IMG/VR virus record: IMGVR_UViG_3300022929_000116
Location: 1 to 32,413 of that record
DNA length: 32,413 nt
Origin: a virus
Direction: 5' to 3' (one strand)
Shown here: positions 14,958-24,785 of the stretch, piece by piece
How the letters are laid out: each line of letters starts with the position of its first letter
How positions within the stretch are numbered: position 1 is the stretch's first letter
The notes under the pieces: model-generated
What the model was told of the DNA's origin: nothing
What the model saw: only the letters and a program-made list of their open reading frames with translations
Database searches by the model: none
Position numbers and translations under genes: made by a program

Positions 14958-16485
14958 CTTTGGATTTTATTCCAAAAACGTTCTCAAAATTAGAACAAAA
15001 GACGGCGACGTAACTGCCCTTGAACTTAATGAAGCACAACAAAGTCTTTTAGAAAAAGTTGAAGAGCAGTTTAAAAATGAAGGCAAAGTTCGCGTCATTA
15101 TTCTAAAAGCCCGCCAAATGGGCTTGTCTACAATGGTCGGTGGTTGGCTATATTGGTGGTTGTCACAACGCAAAGCACAACGTGGCTTAGTTGTGACCCA
15201 CCACGCCGACAGCACCAGAGCTTTGTTCGATATGACAAGGCGCTATCACGAAAACTGCCCAGATCCTATTAAGCCACACACAAAATACTCTTCAAGACGA
15301 GAGCTAAACTTTGACATCTTAGATAGCTCTTACGTTGTTGCGACGGCTGGTGGTGAGTCAGTTGCGCGAGGTGAAACAGTCACTGTTGCGCATCTATCAG
15401 AACTTGCTTTCTGGTCGCATTCAACTGCCGAAGAAAATTTCAACGCTATTATGCAGGCTGTGCCTAACAAGCCAAACACAGCAGTCTTTATCGAATCAAC
15501 CGCCAATGGCGTTTCAGGCAAATTCTATGATTTATGGAAAGGCGCTTGTGAAGGCACCAACGGTTTTATACCAGTATTTTTGCCTTGGTATATTCAAGAA
15601 GAATACCAAGAGCCGTGGGTCTATGGATCTGATTATACGCCTGAAGAAGAAGAGCTTATTAAAAAATACCAGTTAACAAATGAGCAGCTAGCATTTAGAC
15701 GCAAAAAAGTAGCACAAAACGGTATTGATTTGTTTAGGCAGGAATATCCGTCTGATGCTGACGAAGCCTTTTTAACGTCAGGGCGACCTATATTTAATCC
15801 AGACCAAATATTAGAGTTTCTGGAAAAAGCCAATGAGCCAGTAGCTCGCATGGCTTTAGAAGACGAAACATGGGTAAAACATCCTAGAGGTGAATTAACT
15901 CTTTATAAAGATGTCGATCCAGGTGAGATGTACACAATAGGTGCTGACGTTGCCATGGGTATACGCGGCGGTGACTATTCCGTTGCCCAAGTGCTAGACA
16001 GCAAAAAGCGACATGTCGCAACATTCAGAGGTCATGTGCATCCTGATTATTTTGCAGATGTTCTTTTGCGTTTGGGTGAGTTTTTTAACGACGCGTATAT
16101 TATTTGTGAAAGCAACTCCCACGGTCTTTTAACGTGCACACGTTTGTACAAAGATTACGGTTATTCTAACTTTCACACTGAAATTGTTGTCGACAAAATA
16201 AGCGACAAAGAAACCATTAAATTAGGTTTTTCCACAACTTCAAAAAGCAAACCACTAGTGATCAACGAGCTTAGAGCTTCGCTTCGCATGGATGAACTTG
16301 AAATCCACGACAAAGTGACTTTGCGCGAAATGCTTACTTATATCGAGACAGAAACTGGAGGCATGGAAGCTGAAGCAGGCTGCCATGACGACTGCGTGAT
16401 GTCGCTTGCGTTTGCAAACTATGGGCACCAGCAAGGCTGGGAGCCTGTCCAAATTTATGATGATTATTACAGCGAGGCAATCTAA
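14911..16485 (+). CDS. terL: large terminase subunit (packaging ATPase-nuclease), 524 aa
   Basis: ATPase domain: Walker-A-like LKARQMGLST (65-74), Walker B with catalytic Glu in VAHLSELAFW (Glu164), and coupling motif ESTANG (195-200). Nuclease domain of RNase H fold: GADVAMGIRGGDYS (Asp346), ICESNSHG (Glu400) and CHDDCVMS (Asp493/494). Length and motif order match headful-type TerL of P22-like and marine podoviruses. It cuts concatemers and pumps DNA into the procapsid through the portal. The start at 14911 lies inside the small-subunit gene; a later ATG at 14954 is out of frame. Its last base overlaps the ATG of the portal gene. Confidence 0.95.
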   Translation: MTTAKAQKIRKQLRDDFGFYSKNVLKIRTKDGDVTALELNEAQQSLLEKVEEQFKNEGKVRVIILKARQMGLSTMVGGWLYWWLSQRKAQRGLVVTHHADSTRALFDMTRRYHENCPDPIKPHTKYSSRRELNFDILDSSYVVATAGGESVARGETVTVAHLSELAFWSHSTAEENFNAIMQAVPNKPNTAVFIESTANGVSGKFYDLWKGACEGTNGFIPVFLPWYIQEEYQEPWVYGSDYTPEEEELIKKYQLTNEQLAFRRKKVAQNGIDLFRQEYPSDADEAFLTSGRPIFNPDQILEFLEKANEPVARMALEDETWVKHPRGELTLYKDVDPGEMYTIGADVAMGIRGGDYSVAQVLDSKKRHVATFRGHVHPDYFADVLLRLGEFFNDAYIICESNSHGLLTCTRLYKDYGYSNFHTEIVVDKISDKETIKLGFSTTSKSKPLVINELRASLRMDELEIHDKVTLREMLTYIETETGGMEAEAGCHDDCVMSLAFANYGHQQGWEPVQIYDDYYSEAI

Positions 16486-18518
16486 TGGCTGAGACATTTA
16501 CAGCACTGAGTGAAGATGAGCTGCTCAGTCTCGTTAGAGACGAGATCAAAGGCTCCATCGGATATTCCGACGGCGATCTTAGCCATGAACGGCAACAGAT
16601 GCTGCGTTACTATCACGCAGAACTGCCTGAGCGCCAATCAAACGGCAACAGCAGCTACGTTTCACAAGATGTGTACGATGGCGTTGAGGGTTTAAAAGCG
16701 CTTCTATTAGAAACCTTTTCTGCCGGAACCGACGTCGTTCAGTTTTCTGCTCAAGGTCCAGAAGATGTCGAAATGGCTCGTGTCTGCACAACATACACGA
16801 ACTACATCATTCATCGGCAAAACGATGGTTTCTCTATCTACAGAGATATTATTCACGATGGGCTTATGGCACGCAATGGTATTGCGAAAGTCTACTGGGA
16901 CAACAACATTGAACTAGTCGAAGAAGAATTTGAAGACTTAACTTCAGATGAACTTGATGGCCTTATGGCTGACCCGAATGTTGACGGTTTGCAGTCGCTT
17001 AACGACGAAGATGGCTTGCTGTCTGGTGTAATTCGTAAAAGCACAAACAAATCTAAAGTGTGCATTGAAATTGTGCCACCAGAAGAATTTATTATTAACC
17101 CAATGTCTAAAAGCGTCACAGACGGTTTTGTTGCGCACAGACGCACAATGCGTAAAGCCGACTTGATTGCTATGGGCTTTGATCCTGACATTATTGAAAC
17201 TATTGCAAGCGACGAAGACCCGCTGGGTGAAAACTACTCTGAGCGTTATTATCGTCATGAGCAGGTAGGTCCACAAAAACTGTCGCCAGACGAACACAAC
17301 CGCCAAGAGCAAATGAAGCAAGTGGTCGTTTATGAGTCTTATGTCGAAGCAGACATGGAAGGTGACGGTGAAGCTCGTTTATATAAAGTTGTGTCAGCTG
17401 GAACTACTCTTCTTGATTTAGAAGAAGTAGATCGCAGACCATTTATTGTATTTACGCCTATACCTGTTCCGCATTCATTTCACGGCGAAAACTTTGCTTA
17501 CAAGTTAATGCCTACTCAGAATGCTCGCACAGCTCTAATGCGTTCAATTTTAGACCACGCATCTGTAACTACAAACCCAAGGTACCTTGTGCAAAAAGGT
17601 GCATTGTCAAATCCGCGCGAGCTTTTAGATAATCGTCTTGGTGGTATTGTTAATGTGACTCGCCCAGATGGTGTGCAGCCACTTCTTCAAAACCAGCTAA
17701 ACCCCTTTATTTTCCAAACAATAATGCAGCTCGAAGAAGATTCCGAAAATACATCGGGTATTTCTAAGCTGTCGCAGGGTTTAAATAAAGACGCTGTTAG
17801 CAAGCAAAACTCTGCTGCAATGGTTGAAAATCTTGTGAGCTTGTCACAGCAACGCTCCAAAATCATTGCTCGCAATTTTGCCAATGGGTTTTTAAAGCCA
17901 CTCTTCTTGGAAGTGTACCGTCTAGCAATTGAAAACGAAAGCTACCAAAAGGTAGTCGATGTTGCAGGCAATTATGTCCAAATAGATCCTAAGGATTGGG
18001 CAGAACGAAAAGACGTAGAAGTATCGTTCAAGCTAGGCTACGGCGAAACTGAGCGCGAAGCACAAAAGTTTCAACAGCTTCATGCAATGCTTTCACAAGA
18101 TCCAGGCATACAGCCGTTTTACACGGCACAAAACAAATATGCCATGGTTCGGCAAGCAATGCTCAATGCCGGAATTAAGGATGTCGACACATACCTTACT
18201 TCGCCAGACAAAGTCGAGCCACCACAGCCAGATCCAGCAGCTGAAATGCAGATGCAAATGCAGATGAAGCAAATGGAACTCGAAGAGCGCAAAGTGGCGC
18301 TGCAAGAGCAAGAGCTACAACTTAAAGCACAAATTGAACAAGCACGCATTGAACTTGATAAAGCGAAAGCCGAAGCAAGTGTTGCTGCGTCTTACAGCGC
18401 TGAAGAACGCAAAGACTTCGATTCAGAAGTACGCGCAGACATTGGTTACAAAGAGCTTGAGCTCGCTAAATCAACGCCTGCAACGGATCGTACCGCAATC
18501 ATCAGTCCTAATTCATAG
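16485..18518 (+). CDS. portal protein, 677 aa
   Basis: ATG 16485 overlaps the terL stop. The length and the pattern (LRYYHAELPERQSNGNSSYV near residue 40; YDGVEGLKALLLETFSAG; PPEEFIINPMSKSV; DHASVTTNPRYLVQKGAL) fit the P22-like portal family. The C-terminal ~110 residues are a long Gln/Glu/Lys/Met coiled coil (QMQMQMKQMELEERKVALQE), resembling the barrel helix of P22-type portals. It forms the dodecameric DNA channel at one capsid vertex and docks the terminase and adaptor. It is followed by a 52-base gap with its own ribosome site, then an 80-residue gene. Confidence 0.9.
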   Translation: MAETFTALSEDELLSLVRDEIKGSIGYSDGDLSHERQQMLRYYHAELPERQSNGNSSYVSQDVYDGVEGLKALLLETFSAGTDVVQFSAQGPEDVEMARVCTTYTNYIIHRQNDGFSIYRDIIHDGLMARNGIAKVYWDNNIELVEEEFEDLTSDELDGLMADPNVDGLQSLNDEDGLLSGVIRKSTNKSKVCIEIVPPEEFIINPMSKSVTDGFVAHRRTMRKADLIAMGFDPDIIETIASDEDPLGENYSERYYRHEQVGPQKLSPDEHNRQEQMKQVVVYESYVEADMEGDGEARLYKVVSAGTTLLDLEEVDRRPFIVFTPIPVPHSFHGENFAYKLMPTQNARTALMRSILDHASVTTNPRYLVQKGALSNPRELLDNRLGGIVNVTRPDGVQPLLQNQLNPFIFQTIMQLEEDSENTSGISKLSQGLNKDAVSKQNSAAMVENLVSLSQQRSKIIARNFANGFLKPLFLEVYRLAIENESYQKVVDVAGNYVQIDPKDWAERKDVEVSFKLGYGETEREAQKFQQLHAMLSQDPGIQPFYTAQNKYAMVRQAMLNAGIKDVDTYLTSPDKVEPPQPDPAAEMQMQMQMKQMELEERKVALQEQELQLKAQIEQARIELDKAKAEASVAASYSAEERKDFDSEVRADIGYKELELAKSTPATDRTAIISPNS

Positions 18519-18570
18519 GTGCGTTGCAGCCAGGCGTTGCTGGAAATTTTAATTAGGTCAAGGAGAGACT

Positions 18571-18813
18571 ATGGAAGACCAACAACTAATTGAGCAGGGT
18601 ACTCACGCAGAGGTGCTGCTCGGAAATGACGCGTTTACTAAAACCGTCAACGGCTTACTCGATCAATATGTAAGCCTTTTTTTCTCTACTGATCCGCTAC
18701 AAAACGATGAGCGCGAAGTCGCTTATCATTCTGCGCGGGCAATGCAAGAAATCGTTAACACATTGAACCAAAAGGTGATGATGAAAAATCAGATCCTTTC
18801 GGCGAAGGAGTAA
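18571..18813 (+). CDS. hypothetical protein between portal and scaffold, 80 aa
   Basis: AAGGAGA precedes ATG 18571. The 80-residue protein is helical (MEDQQLIEQGTHAEVLLGND; SARAMQEIVNTLNQKVMMKN) and has no membrane segment or cysteine. It lies three bases before the scaffold gene and appears to be part of the head-assembly operon. Small helical proteins here are common in SU10-like and marine podoviruses and may be virion components. No specific family is recognised. Confidence 0.7.
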   Translation: MEDQQLIEQGTHAEVLLGNDAFTKTVNGLLDQYVSLFFSTDPLQNDEREVAYHSARAMQEIVNTLNQKVMMKNQILSAKE

Positions 18814-18816
18814 TAT

Positions 18817-19824
18817 ATGTCCGAGACTACTGAAAATAGCGTCTCCGAGAACCCTGAAGGTCCATCAGTGGACACCGCAATCAATGCTTTTATGAAACGT
18901 TGGGAAGACTCTCCAGAACCGGAGACATCGGAACACGAAGATGAAAGCGAAACAGACTCTGAAGAAGAAGTAAGCGAAAGCTCAGAGGATGTTGAAGACT
19001 ATGAAGTTGTCGAAAGTGAAGAAATAGACCTCGATGACGTCGATCTAAATGACGATTATGATGATGAAGAATATGAAGTTGAATTAGCAGCTGATGATCT
19101 TGTCACCAAAGTCAAAGTTGGAGAAGACGAATACGAAGTATCTGTTAAAGACTTGAAACGATTATACGGTCAAGAAAAGTCGCTTACTAAAAAATCTCAA
19201 CAAGTAGCAGAACTACGCAAAACTCTAGATCAAGAGGTACAGAAGAACGCAGTTGTATTGAAATCGTTGTTGGAAAAAGCTGAGGAAAAGCTGAAGCCAT
19301 ACGCAGAGATTGATATGCTACTAGCATCTCGTCAAATGGAGCCTGAAGACTTTGCGCAACTTCGCAAAGAAGCACAAGCAGCATATGACGACTACCAATT
19401 TCTTAATCAAGAGTCAGATAAGTATTTGGAGATGATCCAAGCAACTCGCCAGCAGGAACTGAAACAGCGAGCAGCGGAAGCGATCAACACTTTACAAAAA
19501 GAAATCCCTGAATGGTCAGAGGAACTTTACAACAAGATCAGAAAATATGGTGTTAGCCAAGGCATTAGCCAGCAAGACATCGATCAACTTGTAGATCCTG
19601 CCGCCATCAAACTGGTGTTGAAAGCTATGAAGTACGATCAAGGCAAACAAGTTGCCGTCAAAAAGCGTACTAAAGCACCTAAACGAGTACTTAAACCTGG
19701 TGCAACCAAACCACAAAGCCAAGCCACGCGAACCAAGCAGCAAGCAATGACTGCTCTTGCAAAGTCTGGCACAACTGACGCGGCACGGGATGCATTTTTA
19801 GCGCGATGGTCTGCTAGTGACTAA
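18817..19824 (+). CDS. capsid scaffolding protein, 335 aa
   Basis: The protein has three zones: a very acidic N-terminus (~residues 30-95, with SDSEEEVSESSEDVEDYEV-like runs), a helical coiled-coil middle (~115-250, e.g. AELRKTLDQEVQKNAVVLKS), and a basic C-terminus (VKKRTKAPKRVLKPG). This layout matches scaffolds, where the basic end binds capsid protein and the acidic part helps with exit. It sits directly before the major capsid gene, as usual. The sequence itself is not strongly conserved, so the call rests on composition and position. Confidence 0.8.
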   Translation: MSETTENSVSENPEGPSVDTAINAFMKRWEDSPEPETSEHEDESETDSEEEVSESSEDVEDYEVVESEEIDLDDVDLNDDYDDEEYEVELAADDLVTKVKVGEDEYEVSVKDLKRLYGQEKSLTKKSQQVAELRKTLDQEVQKNAVVLKSLLEKAEEKLKPYAEIDMLLASRQMEPEDFAQLRKEAQAAYDDYQFLNQESDKYLEMIQATRQQELKQRAAEAINTLQKEIPEWSEELYNKIRKYGVSQGISQQDIDQLVDPAAIKLVLKAMKYDQGKQVAVKKRTKAPKRVLKPGATKPQSQATRTKQQAMTALAKSGTTDAARDAFLARWSASD

Positions 19825-19848
19825 TCTTTAGCCCTATAAGAGGAATCA

Positions 19849-20793
19849 ATGGCTACATATACCACGTACAATCAGATCGGAATCAAAGAAGATATTTCCG
19901 ACATCATCTCAAATATTTCACCTACAACTACACCTTTCCTGTCATCAATTGGCAAAGAGTCTGTTAAAAACACTCTGTACCAATGGCAAGAAGACTCGCT
20001 TTCTGCAACCGCAGAAAATGCTGAGGTCGAAGGCTTTACTGCTGCAGATCTGACTCTGACTCCAACAGTCATGCGGTCTAACTACACACAGATCCAGTCA
20101 AAGACCATCAAAATCTCAGCAACTGCCGATGCAATTGATGCATACGGGCGGGCACAAGAAACTGCTTACCAGCTCTCAAAGAAAGCTGCAGAATTTAAGC
20201 GTGACATTGAATTTAACCTCGTTGGCGATCGTACCACAAATGGCAACGACGCAGCTGCTGGTTCATCATCAACAGCTCGTTTGACTGCTAACGTACACGG
20301 TCAGGACGCAGGTTCTGTCGATGTCATTAACTCAGCTGTCATCGAAGATGCAGGTACTTCTGGTACACCAGCGGCGCTTTCTGAGCAGGACATCTTGAAC
20401 CTCGGCCAAAAGCTGTATGACGAAGGTGCAGAAGCATCAGTATTGATGATCAAACCAGCCGACTCAACAGTCATCGCTGGATTCACACGTTCTGCAGTAG
20501 GCTCAGGCAACGCACGCCAGGAGCACTTTGTAAACGGTGGTCGCACGCTGATGAATGTCGTTGACGTCTACATTTCGCCCTATGGTGAGCAGCGTGTCGT
20601 AATGAACCGTTTCATGAAGACATCAGTAGCTCTCATGTATGATCCAGCAAACTGGAAGATCTGCGAACTACGCCCAATGACTCGTGAGCTTCTCGCGAAG
20701 ACAGGTGATGCAGACATGCACATGATGGTGACCGAGTATGGTCTGAAGCACACCAACTACAAGGCTTCAGGCTTGATCCGCTATCTGAGCTAG
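19849..20793 (+). CDS. major capsid protein (SU10-type, HK97 fold), 314 aa
   Basis: AGAGGAAT precedes ATG 19849. The N-terminus (NQIGIKEDISDIISNISPTT TPFLSSIG) and the central pattern (WQEDSLSATAENAEVEGF; IKISATADAIDAYG) match the SU10-like major capsid family (DUF5309 type) as I know it. Later parts (PRPM-like 'ELRPMTRELLAKTGDADMHM') are also family hallmarks. It forms the T=7-like or elongated shell with HK97 fold, by family knowledge. Codon choice is more biased to C-ending codons than in flanking genes, consistent with high expression. A strong hairpin follows it (20802-20848). Confidence 0.9.
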   Translation: MATYTTYNQIGIKEDISDIISNISPTTTPFLSSIGKESVKNTLYQWQEDSLSATAENAEVEGFTAADLTLTPTVMRSNYTQIQSKTIKISATADAIDAYGRAQETAYQLSKKAAEFKRDIEFNLVGDRTTNGNDAAAGSSSTARLTANVHGQDAGSVDVINSAVIEDAGTSGTPAALSEQDILNLGQKLYDEGAEASVLMIKPADSTVIAGFTRSAVGSGNARQEHFVNGGRTLMNVVDVYISPYGEQRVVMNRFMKTSVALMYDPANWKICELRPMTRELLAKTGDADMHMMVTEYGLKHTNYKASGLIRYLS

Positions 20794-20801
20794 TCAAGTT
20801 T

Positions 20802-20848
20802 GTGCGGGTGTCCTCCGGTTGTGCTCTCCTTACGGAGGGCACTCGCAC
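20802..20848 (+). terminator. 16-bp hairpin after the capsid gene (terminator or processing site)
   Basis: The arms 20802-20817 and 20833-20848 pair along all 16 positions (two G-U), with a 15-base loop. Only a weak T-run follows (TCATTTCC), so it may be a partial terminator like T7 T-phi, which also follows the capsid gene, or an RNase III-type processing/stability hairpin. Confidence 0.6.
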
Positions 20849-20867
20849 TCATTTCCAAGGAGATATA

Positions 20868-21164
20868 ATGAATAAAACATTGATCGACGCTGATATGGCA
20901 GTCGCCCAAGACGCTGATGGTCTTTACAGAACCAGAAGCCAAGAAATTTCATCAGAGTTTCTACAAGAACTACAAGATCAAAAGACAGCTGGCGGATACA
21001 CACAAAGTGGCGAGATGTTAAAGATGGCATCTATCCCAGTTGTTATTGTTGAGCAGATGCTCAAAGAGGGTGTCGACGTTTACAAAGCGCCAATCAAAGA
21101 CATTGTTAAGTGGCTTAAAACGCACGACATGGACCATTTTATAACGACTTCTAAGAGGATCTAA
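20868..21164 (+). CDS. conserved small virion-region protein, 98 aa
   Basis: The start is ATG 20868 (MNKTLIDADMAVAQDADGLY), with AAGGAGA just upstream; a longer in-frame reading crosses the hairpin and is rejected. The pattern ...GLYRTRSQEISSEFLQELQD, then MASIPVVIVEQMLKEGVDVY resembles a small conserved protein found between capsid and adaptor genes in many marine phages, function unknown. It is mostly helical. It may help head completion, by location only. The gene is followed one base later by the adaptor gene. Confidence 0.75.
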   Translation: MNKTLIDADMAVAQDADGLYRTRSQEISSEFLQELQDQKTAGGYTQSGEMLKMASIPVVIVEQMLKEGVDVYKAPIKDIVKWLKTHDMDHFITTSKRI

Positions 21165-21165
21165 C

Positions 21166-21819
21166 ATGGCAACTTTTGCAGACCTTAAGCAAGACGTCAT
21201 TGACTTAATTAACCGTAATGACTGCACCGACGCTCTTGCAGCGACGTTTGTTACACAAGCGCAACGCCGTCTGCTAAGAACACTACGCCTACCTTCTCTT
21301 GAACAAAAACACGAAATTGTTGCTGGTACAACAACACCAGCCATTTTTGATAGCACTACTGGCACCTATTTTATTCAAGGTGATTTCTTAGAGCTAATTT
21401 ATATTTTTGACGAAGAGCGCATTTTAGAGCGCGTGCCTTTGCGCAAGTTTTTAGATTTAAGCAAAAAGCACCCAGCTTCTGGGGAGCCAAAGTTTTACAC
21501 GCGCATTAAAAACACATTTGAGCTTAAGCCTAAACCACAAACAGGACATAAGTTTTGGGTGATGTATGTCGCAGATGACACACCACTTGTAAACAACACT
21601 GACACAAATACGCTTTCAGTTTCTTGTCCAGATTTAGTCGTTTATGCCGCCGTTATGTACGCAGCTGATTATTTTAACGACTCACGCAAACCTCAATTTG
21701 AAGACGTATACAACAAGATTTATGCAGACGTCGCCTCATTGGCTGACGCTACAGACTCTTTAACTGCTGATGCGTCTGTTCAACCATCGTTCAACTTTGA
21801 ACAAGATCTTTTAAATTAA
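21166..21819 (+). CDS. head-tail adaptor protein (SU10-type), 217 aa
   Basis: MATFADLKQDVIDLINRNDC, followed by FVTQAQRRLLRTLRLPSLEQ, is the typical start of the phage SU10 adaptor family. The middle is beta-rich (IFDSTTGTYFIQGDFLELIY; FYTRIKNTFELKPKPQTG) and the C-terminus helical. It would form the ring below the portal that receives the nozzle protein. It sits directly after the capsid region in the expected order. RBS AAGAGG lies before ATG 21166. Confidence 0.85.
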   Translation: MATFADLKQDVIDLINRNDCTDALAATFVTQAQRRLLRTLRLPSLEQKHEIVAGTTTPAIFDSTTGTYFIQGDFLELIYIFDEERILERVPLRKFLDLSKKHPASGEPKFYTRIKNTFELKPKPQTGHKFWVMYVADDTPLVNNTDTNTLSVSCPDLVVYAAVMYAADYFNDSRKPQFEDVYNKIYADVASLADATDSLTADASVQPSFNFEQDLLN

Positions 21820-21830
21820 GGTAAAAACAG

Positions 21831-24488
21831 ATGCCAATTAGTTCAGTATTTCAAGTAGTCAGTGAAGATCCAGAACAGATAGAATCTCTTGTAACAACAC
21901 TAAACGGCTATGTAACAACAACAGCAGCTTCTGAAACCGCTGCTGCAACTTCAGAAACTAACGCAGCAGCTTCAGAAACCAACGCTGCCGCCAGTGCCGC
22001 AGCCGCTTTAGCTAGTGAAAATGCTGCTGCCTCTAGTGCAGCAGACGCCGCTTCGGACGCATCGACAGCATCAGCAGCATCTATTAATTCTGCGAATAGT
22101 GCAACCAACGCCCAAGACTGGGCCGTAAAGACCATTGGTCTCGTAGACAGTACAGACTACGCTTCTAAAGCATGGGCAATAGGCGGCACAGGTGTCACAG
22201 GCGGCGATGGTGCATCTAAAGAGTGGTCAACCCTTCTTGGATCAACCGTAGACGGCTCAGAATACTCAGCGAAACACTACTCACAAGTCGCAGCCAGCGA
22301 GGCAGCAGACGCAGCCGCAGATGCCGTTGCTACAGCCGCAGACCGTGTTCAGACTGGCCTCGATGTCATTGCAGCGGCTGGGTCAGCCACGGCAGCCTCT
22401 AACAGCCAAATTGCAGCAGCATCAAGCGCAGCAGCCGCAGCAGCTACTTTGGATACTTTCGATGATCGTTACTTAGGTAGCTACGCAAGCGACCCGACTG
22501 TCGACAATGACGGTAACGCTCTAATAACAGGTGCGCTGTATTTCTCAAGCACTGCAAACGAAATGCGGGTTTACGATGGTGGCAACTGGATTGCCGCAAG
22601 TTCCGCTGGTGGGGCTTCTCTTCTTAACTACAACTTCACTGCAACAGCAGCCCAGACTGCTTTCAGCGGCGCAGACGACAACAGCAATACACTCAGCTAT
22701 ACTGTGGACAATCTCATCGTTACACGGAATGGTGTCGTTCTTGAAGATGGTACTGACTACACAGCCACAGACGGCTCGACTATTACACTCGCAGTAGCAG
22801 CAGTATCCGGTGACGAAATCAATGTAGTTGCGTTCAAGTCGTTCACTACTGCCGATATGGTCTCAGCGACCAACGGTGGTGCTTTCCAAGGCAACGTAGA
22901 CTTCGCTGCTGGTATTGATGTCACTGGCAATGTGACGGTCACAGGAACTGTGGACGGACGCGATGTAGCTACAGACGGCACAAAGCTAGACGGTATCGAA
23001 GCTGGCGCAGACGTAACTGACACAGCCAACGTAACAGCCGCTGGTGCGCTAATGACTACTGGCGGTTCGGTCACTGGTGATGTTTCATTTGGCAATAACA
23101 ACAGGGCTATCTTTGGTTCTGGTGGCTTGCAGATTTATCACGATAGTGCTGACAGCGTAATAACAGAACAAGGAACTGGCTCTCTTTATATTGGCGCAGA
23201 CAGCACTATTGCATTGACCGATGCTGCTGTTACTCAGAACAAAGCGCAATTCATTACTGGTGGTGCAGTCAACTTATTCCATAACAACGCACTCAAACTC
23301 GCCACCACAGCCACAGGCGTGGATGTCACTGGTTACATTGACTACGGCCCTTCCTCTGGCAACATTGGTAAAATAGGATTTGACAGTAACAACGTTTACA
23401 TCGGGTCTACATCAGGCACAGGCTCAATACATTTTAGGAACAACATTGGTTCTACTGATGCGCCACATTCGTCTGGTGATGATAAAATGGTCATTACAGA
23501 TAGCGGCGTGGGCATTGGGACGAGCAGTCCGAGCGCAAAACTTGAAACCAAGGTCTCAAGAACATCTGGCGCAAACGTCGATGCAATTATTTTGTCAGAT
23601 GATGTAACTGGGGCGCAGACCAGCGGGTACGGAACACGAATTGTAGGCCTGTCAAATAATGGTAGTGCAGAATCTGCCATTGGGTTTGAGGCTTTTGGAG
23701 GCACAAACAACGACACTGGCTTGGGGTTTTATACACAAGCGGCTGCTGGTGGCTTAACCCGTCAGATGACCATCGACAGCATCGGTCGGGTGGGCATTGG
23801 GACTACGATTCCTAGTGTTAAATTAAACGTCCAGAATGATTCCTCAACTGCATATAATCCATCAACATCAGCGTTTAACACTCTATTAAGTTTAAAAAAC
23901 AGCACTAGTGGGGCATCTAATAATGCCATAATGTCATTCACTACAGAATCAAATGGCGAATGGTACATTGGAGGTGTTCAAAACTCTGGTAACACTGCAT
24001 CAGATTTTGTGTTTGCTAGTCGTGATTCTGGTGCTAGAGCGGAACGCCTCCGCATCAAAAGCAATGGTGTAGTTTCCCAAAAGGGGGACAATGGTTGGGA
24101 ATCCAAGATATTCTTCAGTGGCGATGGAACCGGCCCTTATATTCAAGTGAAGACGAATATACGGCGCAACACCAATATCATGTATTACGCCCACATCATT
24201 GGTCACAAGAGTTATACTGGGGCAAGAGTAAATACTATTTTAACGGGTTATGCTTACTCTGCCTACATAGGAACGCAATCATCTCAATATCACGGCTACT
24301 CAAATCTAGGTACTCACGGAATACAAGATGTCTATTATTCCAGTGATAACTATATGTGTTTTACCATCGACAGCGATTACAGTGCATACAGTATGACTTT
24401 AGGCACTAATATGAACGGTTATTCTCTAAGCACTCAGCCAGATATTCTCTCCTACACGAACACATCTTCAACAACTCGTTACTATTGA
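21831..24488 (+). CDS. long tail fibre protein, 885 aa
   Basis: Residues ~25-90 and ~145-205 are Ala/Ser/Thr-rich repeats (AASETNAAASETNAAASAAA), the coiled-coil stalk of many phage fibres. Then come DRYLGSYASDPTVDNDGNAL and YDGGNWIAASS modules, then a beta-helical region with VDGRDVATDGTKLDGIEAGA and several GIGT-SP turns (VGIGTSSPSAK, VGIGTTIPSVK). The C-terminal ~110 residues are Tyr/Ser-rich and differ in composition (YYAHIIGHKSYTGARVN), probably the receptor-binding tip. The start overlaps no gene; GGTAAAAACAG precedes ATG 21831. No peptidase S74-type self-cleaving chaperone is evident. Confidence 0.85.
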   Translation: MPISSVFQVVSEDPEQIESLVTTLNGYVTTTAASETAAATSETNAAASETNAAASAAAALASENAAASSAADAASDASTASAASINSANSATNAQDWAVKTIGLVDSTDYASKAWAIGGTGVTGGDGASKEWSTLLGSTVDGSEYSAKHYSQVAASEAADAAADAVATAADRVQTGLDVIAAAGSATAASNSQIAAASSAAAAAATLDTFDDRYLGSYASDPTVDNDGNALITGALYFSSTANEMRVYDGGNWIAASSAGGASLLNYNFTATAAQTAFSGADDNSNTLSYTVDNLIVTRNGVVLEDGTDYTATDGSTITLAVAAVSGDEINVVAFKSFTTADMVSATNGGAFQGNVDFAAGIDVTGNVTVTGTVDGRDVATDGTKLDGIEAGADVTDTANVTAAGALMTTGGSVTGDVSFGNNNRAIFGSGGLQIYHDSADSVITEQGTGSLYIGADSTIALTDAAVTQNKAQFITGGAVNLFHNNALKLATTATGVDVTGYIDYGPSSGNIGKIGFDSNNVYIGSTSGTGSIHFRNNIGSTDAPHSSGDDKMVITDSGVGIGTSSPSAKLETKVSRTSGANVDAIILSDDVTGAQTSGYGTRIVGLSNNGSAESAIGFEAFGGTNNDTGLGFYTQAAAGGLTRQMTIDSIGRVGIGTTIPSVKLNVQNDSSTAYNPSTSAFNTLLSLKNSTSGASNNAIMSFTTESNGEWYIGGVQNSGNTASDFVFASRDSGARAERLRIKSNGVVSQKGDNGWESKIFFSGDGTGPYIQVKTNIRRNTNIMYYAHIIGHKSYTGARVNTILTGYAYSAYIGTQSSQYHGYSNLGTHGIQDVYYSSDNYMCFTIDSDYSAYSMTLGTNMNGYSLSTQPDILSYTNTSSTTRYY

Positions 24489-24500
24489 TAGGGGGTATAA

Positions 24501-24779
24501 ATGTCAGGATTTGTAAAATTCACAAATAGCGATGGCACAGTAGAGTATCGCGCTGCCGACTATGACGAGCAGATAGCAGCAGAACAGGTAGTCAACCCAC
24601 CGATACCAGAAGCGGAACTGGCTGCTGTAGATGCTGTTATGTACCGCCAAAGACGCACGGAGCAGTACCCTTCTATTGGCGACCAATTAGATGCTTTGTT
24701 TCACGCTGGTGTATTCCCAGAAGAAATGGCAGCAGCAATTCAAGCGGTCAAAGACGCTAATCCAAAGCCTTCGGAGTAA
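24501..24779 (+). CDS. conserved small fibre-associated protein, 92 aa
   Basis: AGGGGG precedes ATG 24501. The pattern YRQRRTEQYPSIGDQLDALF HAGVFPEEMA is one I recognise from many phages, where a small protein of this kind lies between tail-fibre genes. It is often annotated hypothetical or as an XkdW-like tail protein. No enzymatic motif. The role may be fibre assembly or attachment. It lies 12 bases after one fibre gene and 6 bases before the next. Confidence 0.75.
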   Translation: MSGFVKFTNSDGTVEYRAADYDEQIAAEQVVNPPIPEAELAAVDAVMYRQRRTEQYPSIGDQLDALFHAGVFPEEMAAAIQAVKDANPKPSE

Positions 24780-24785
24780 CCCAAC

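Noticed and set aside
21906-22450. CRISPR-like or satellite repeats
   Set aside because: The repetition is codon-level Ala/Ser/Thr coding in a fibre stalk, without constant repeats and unique spacers.
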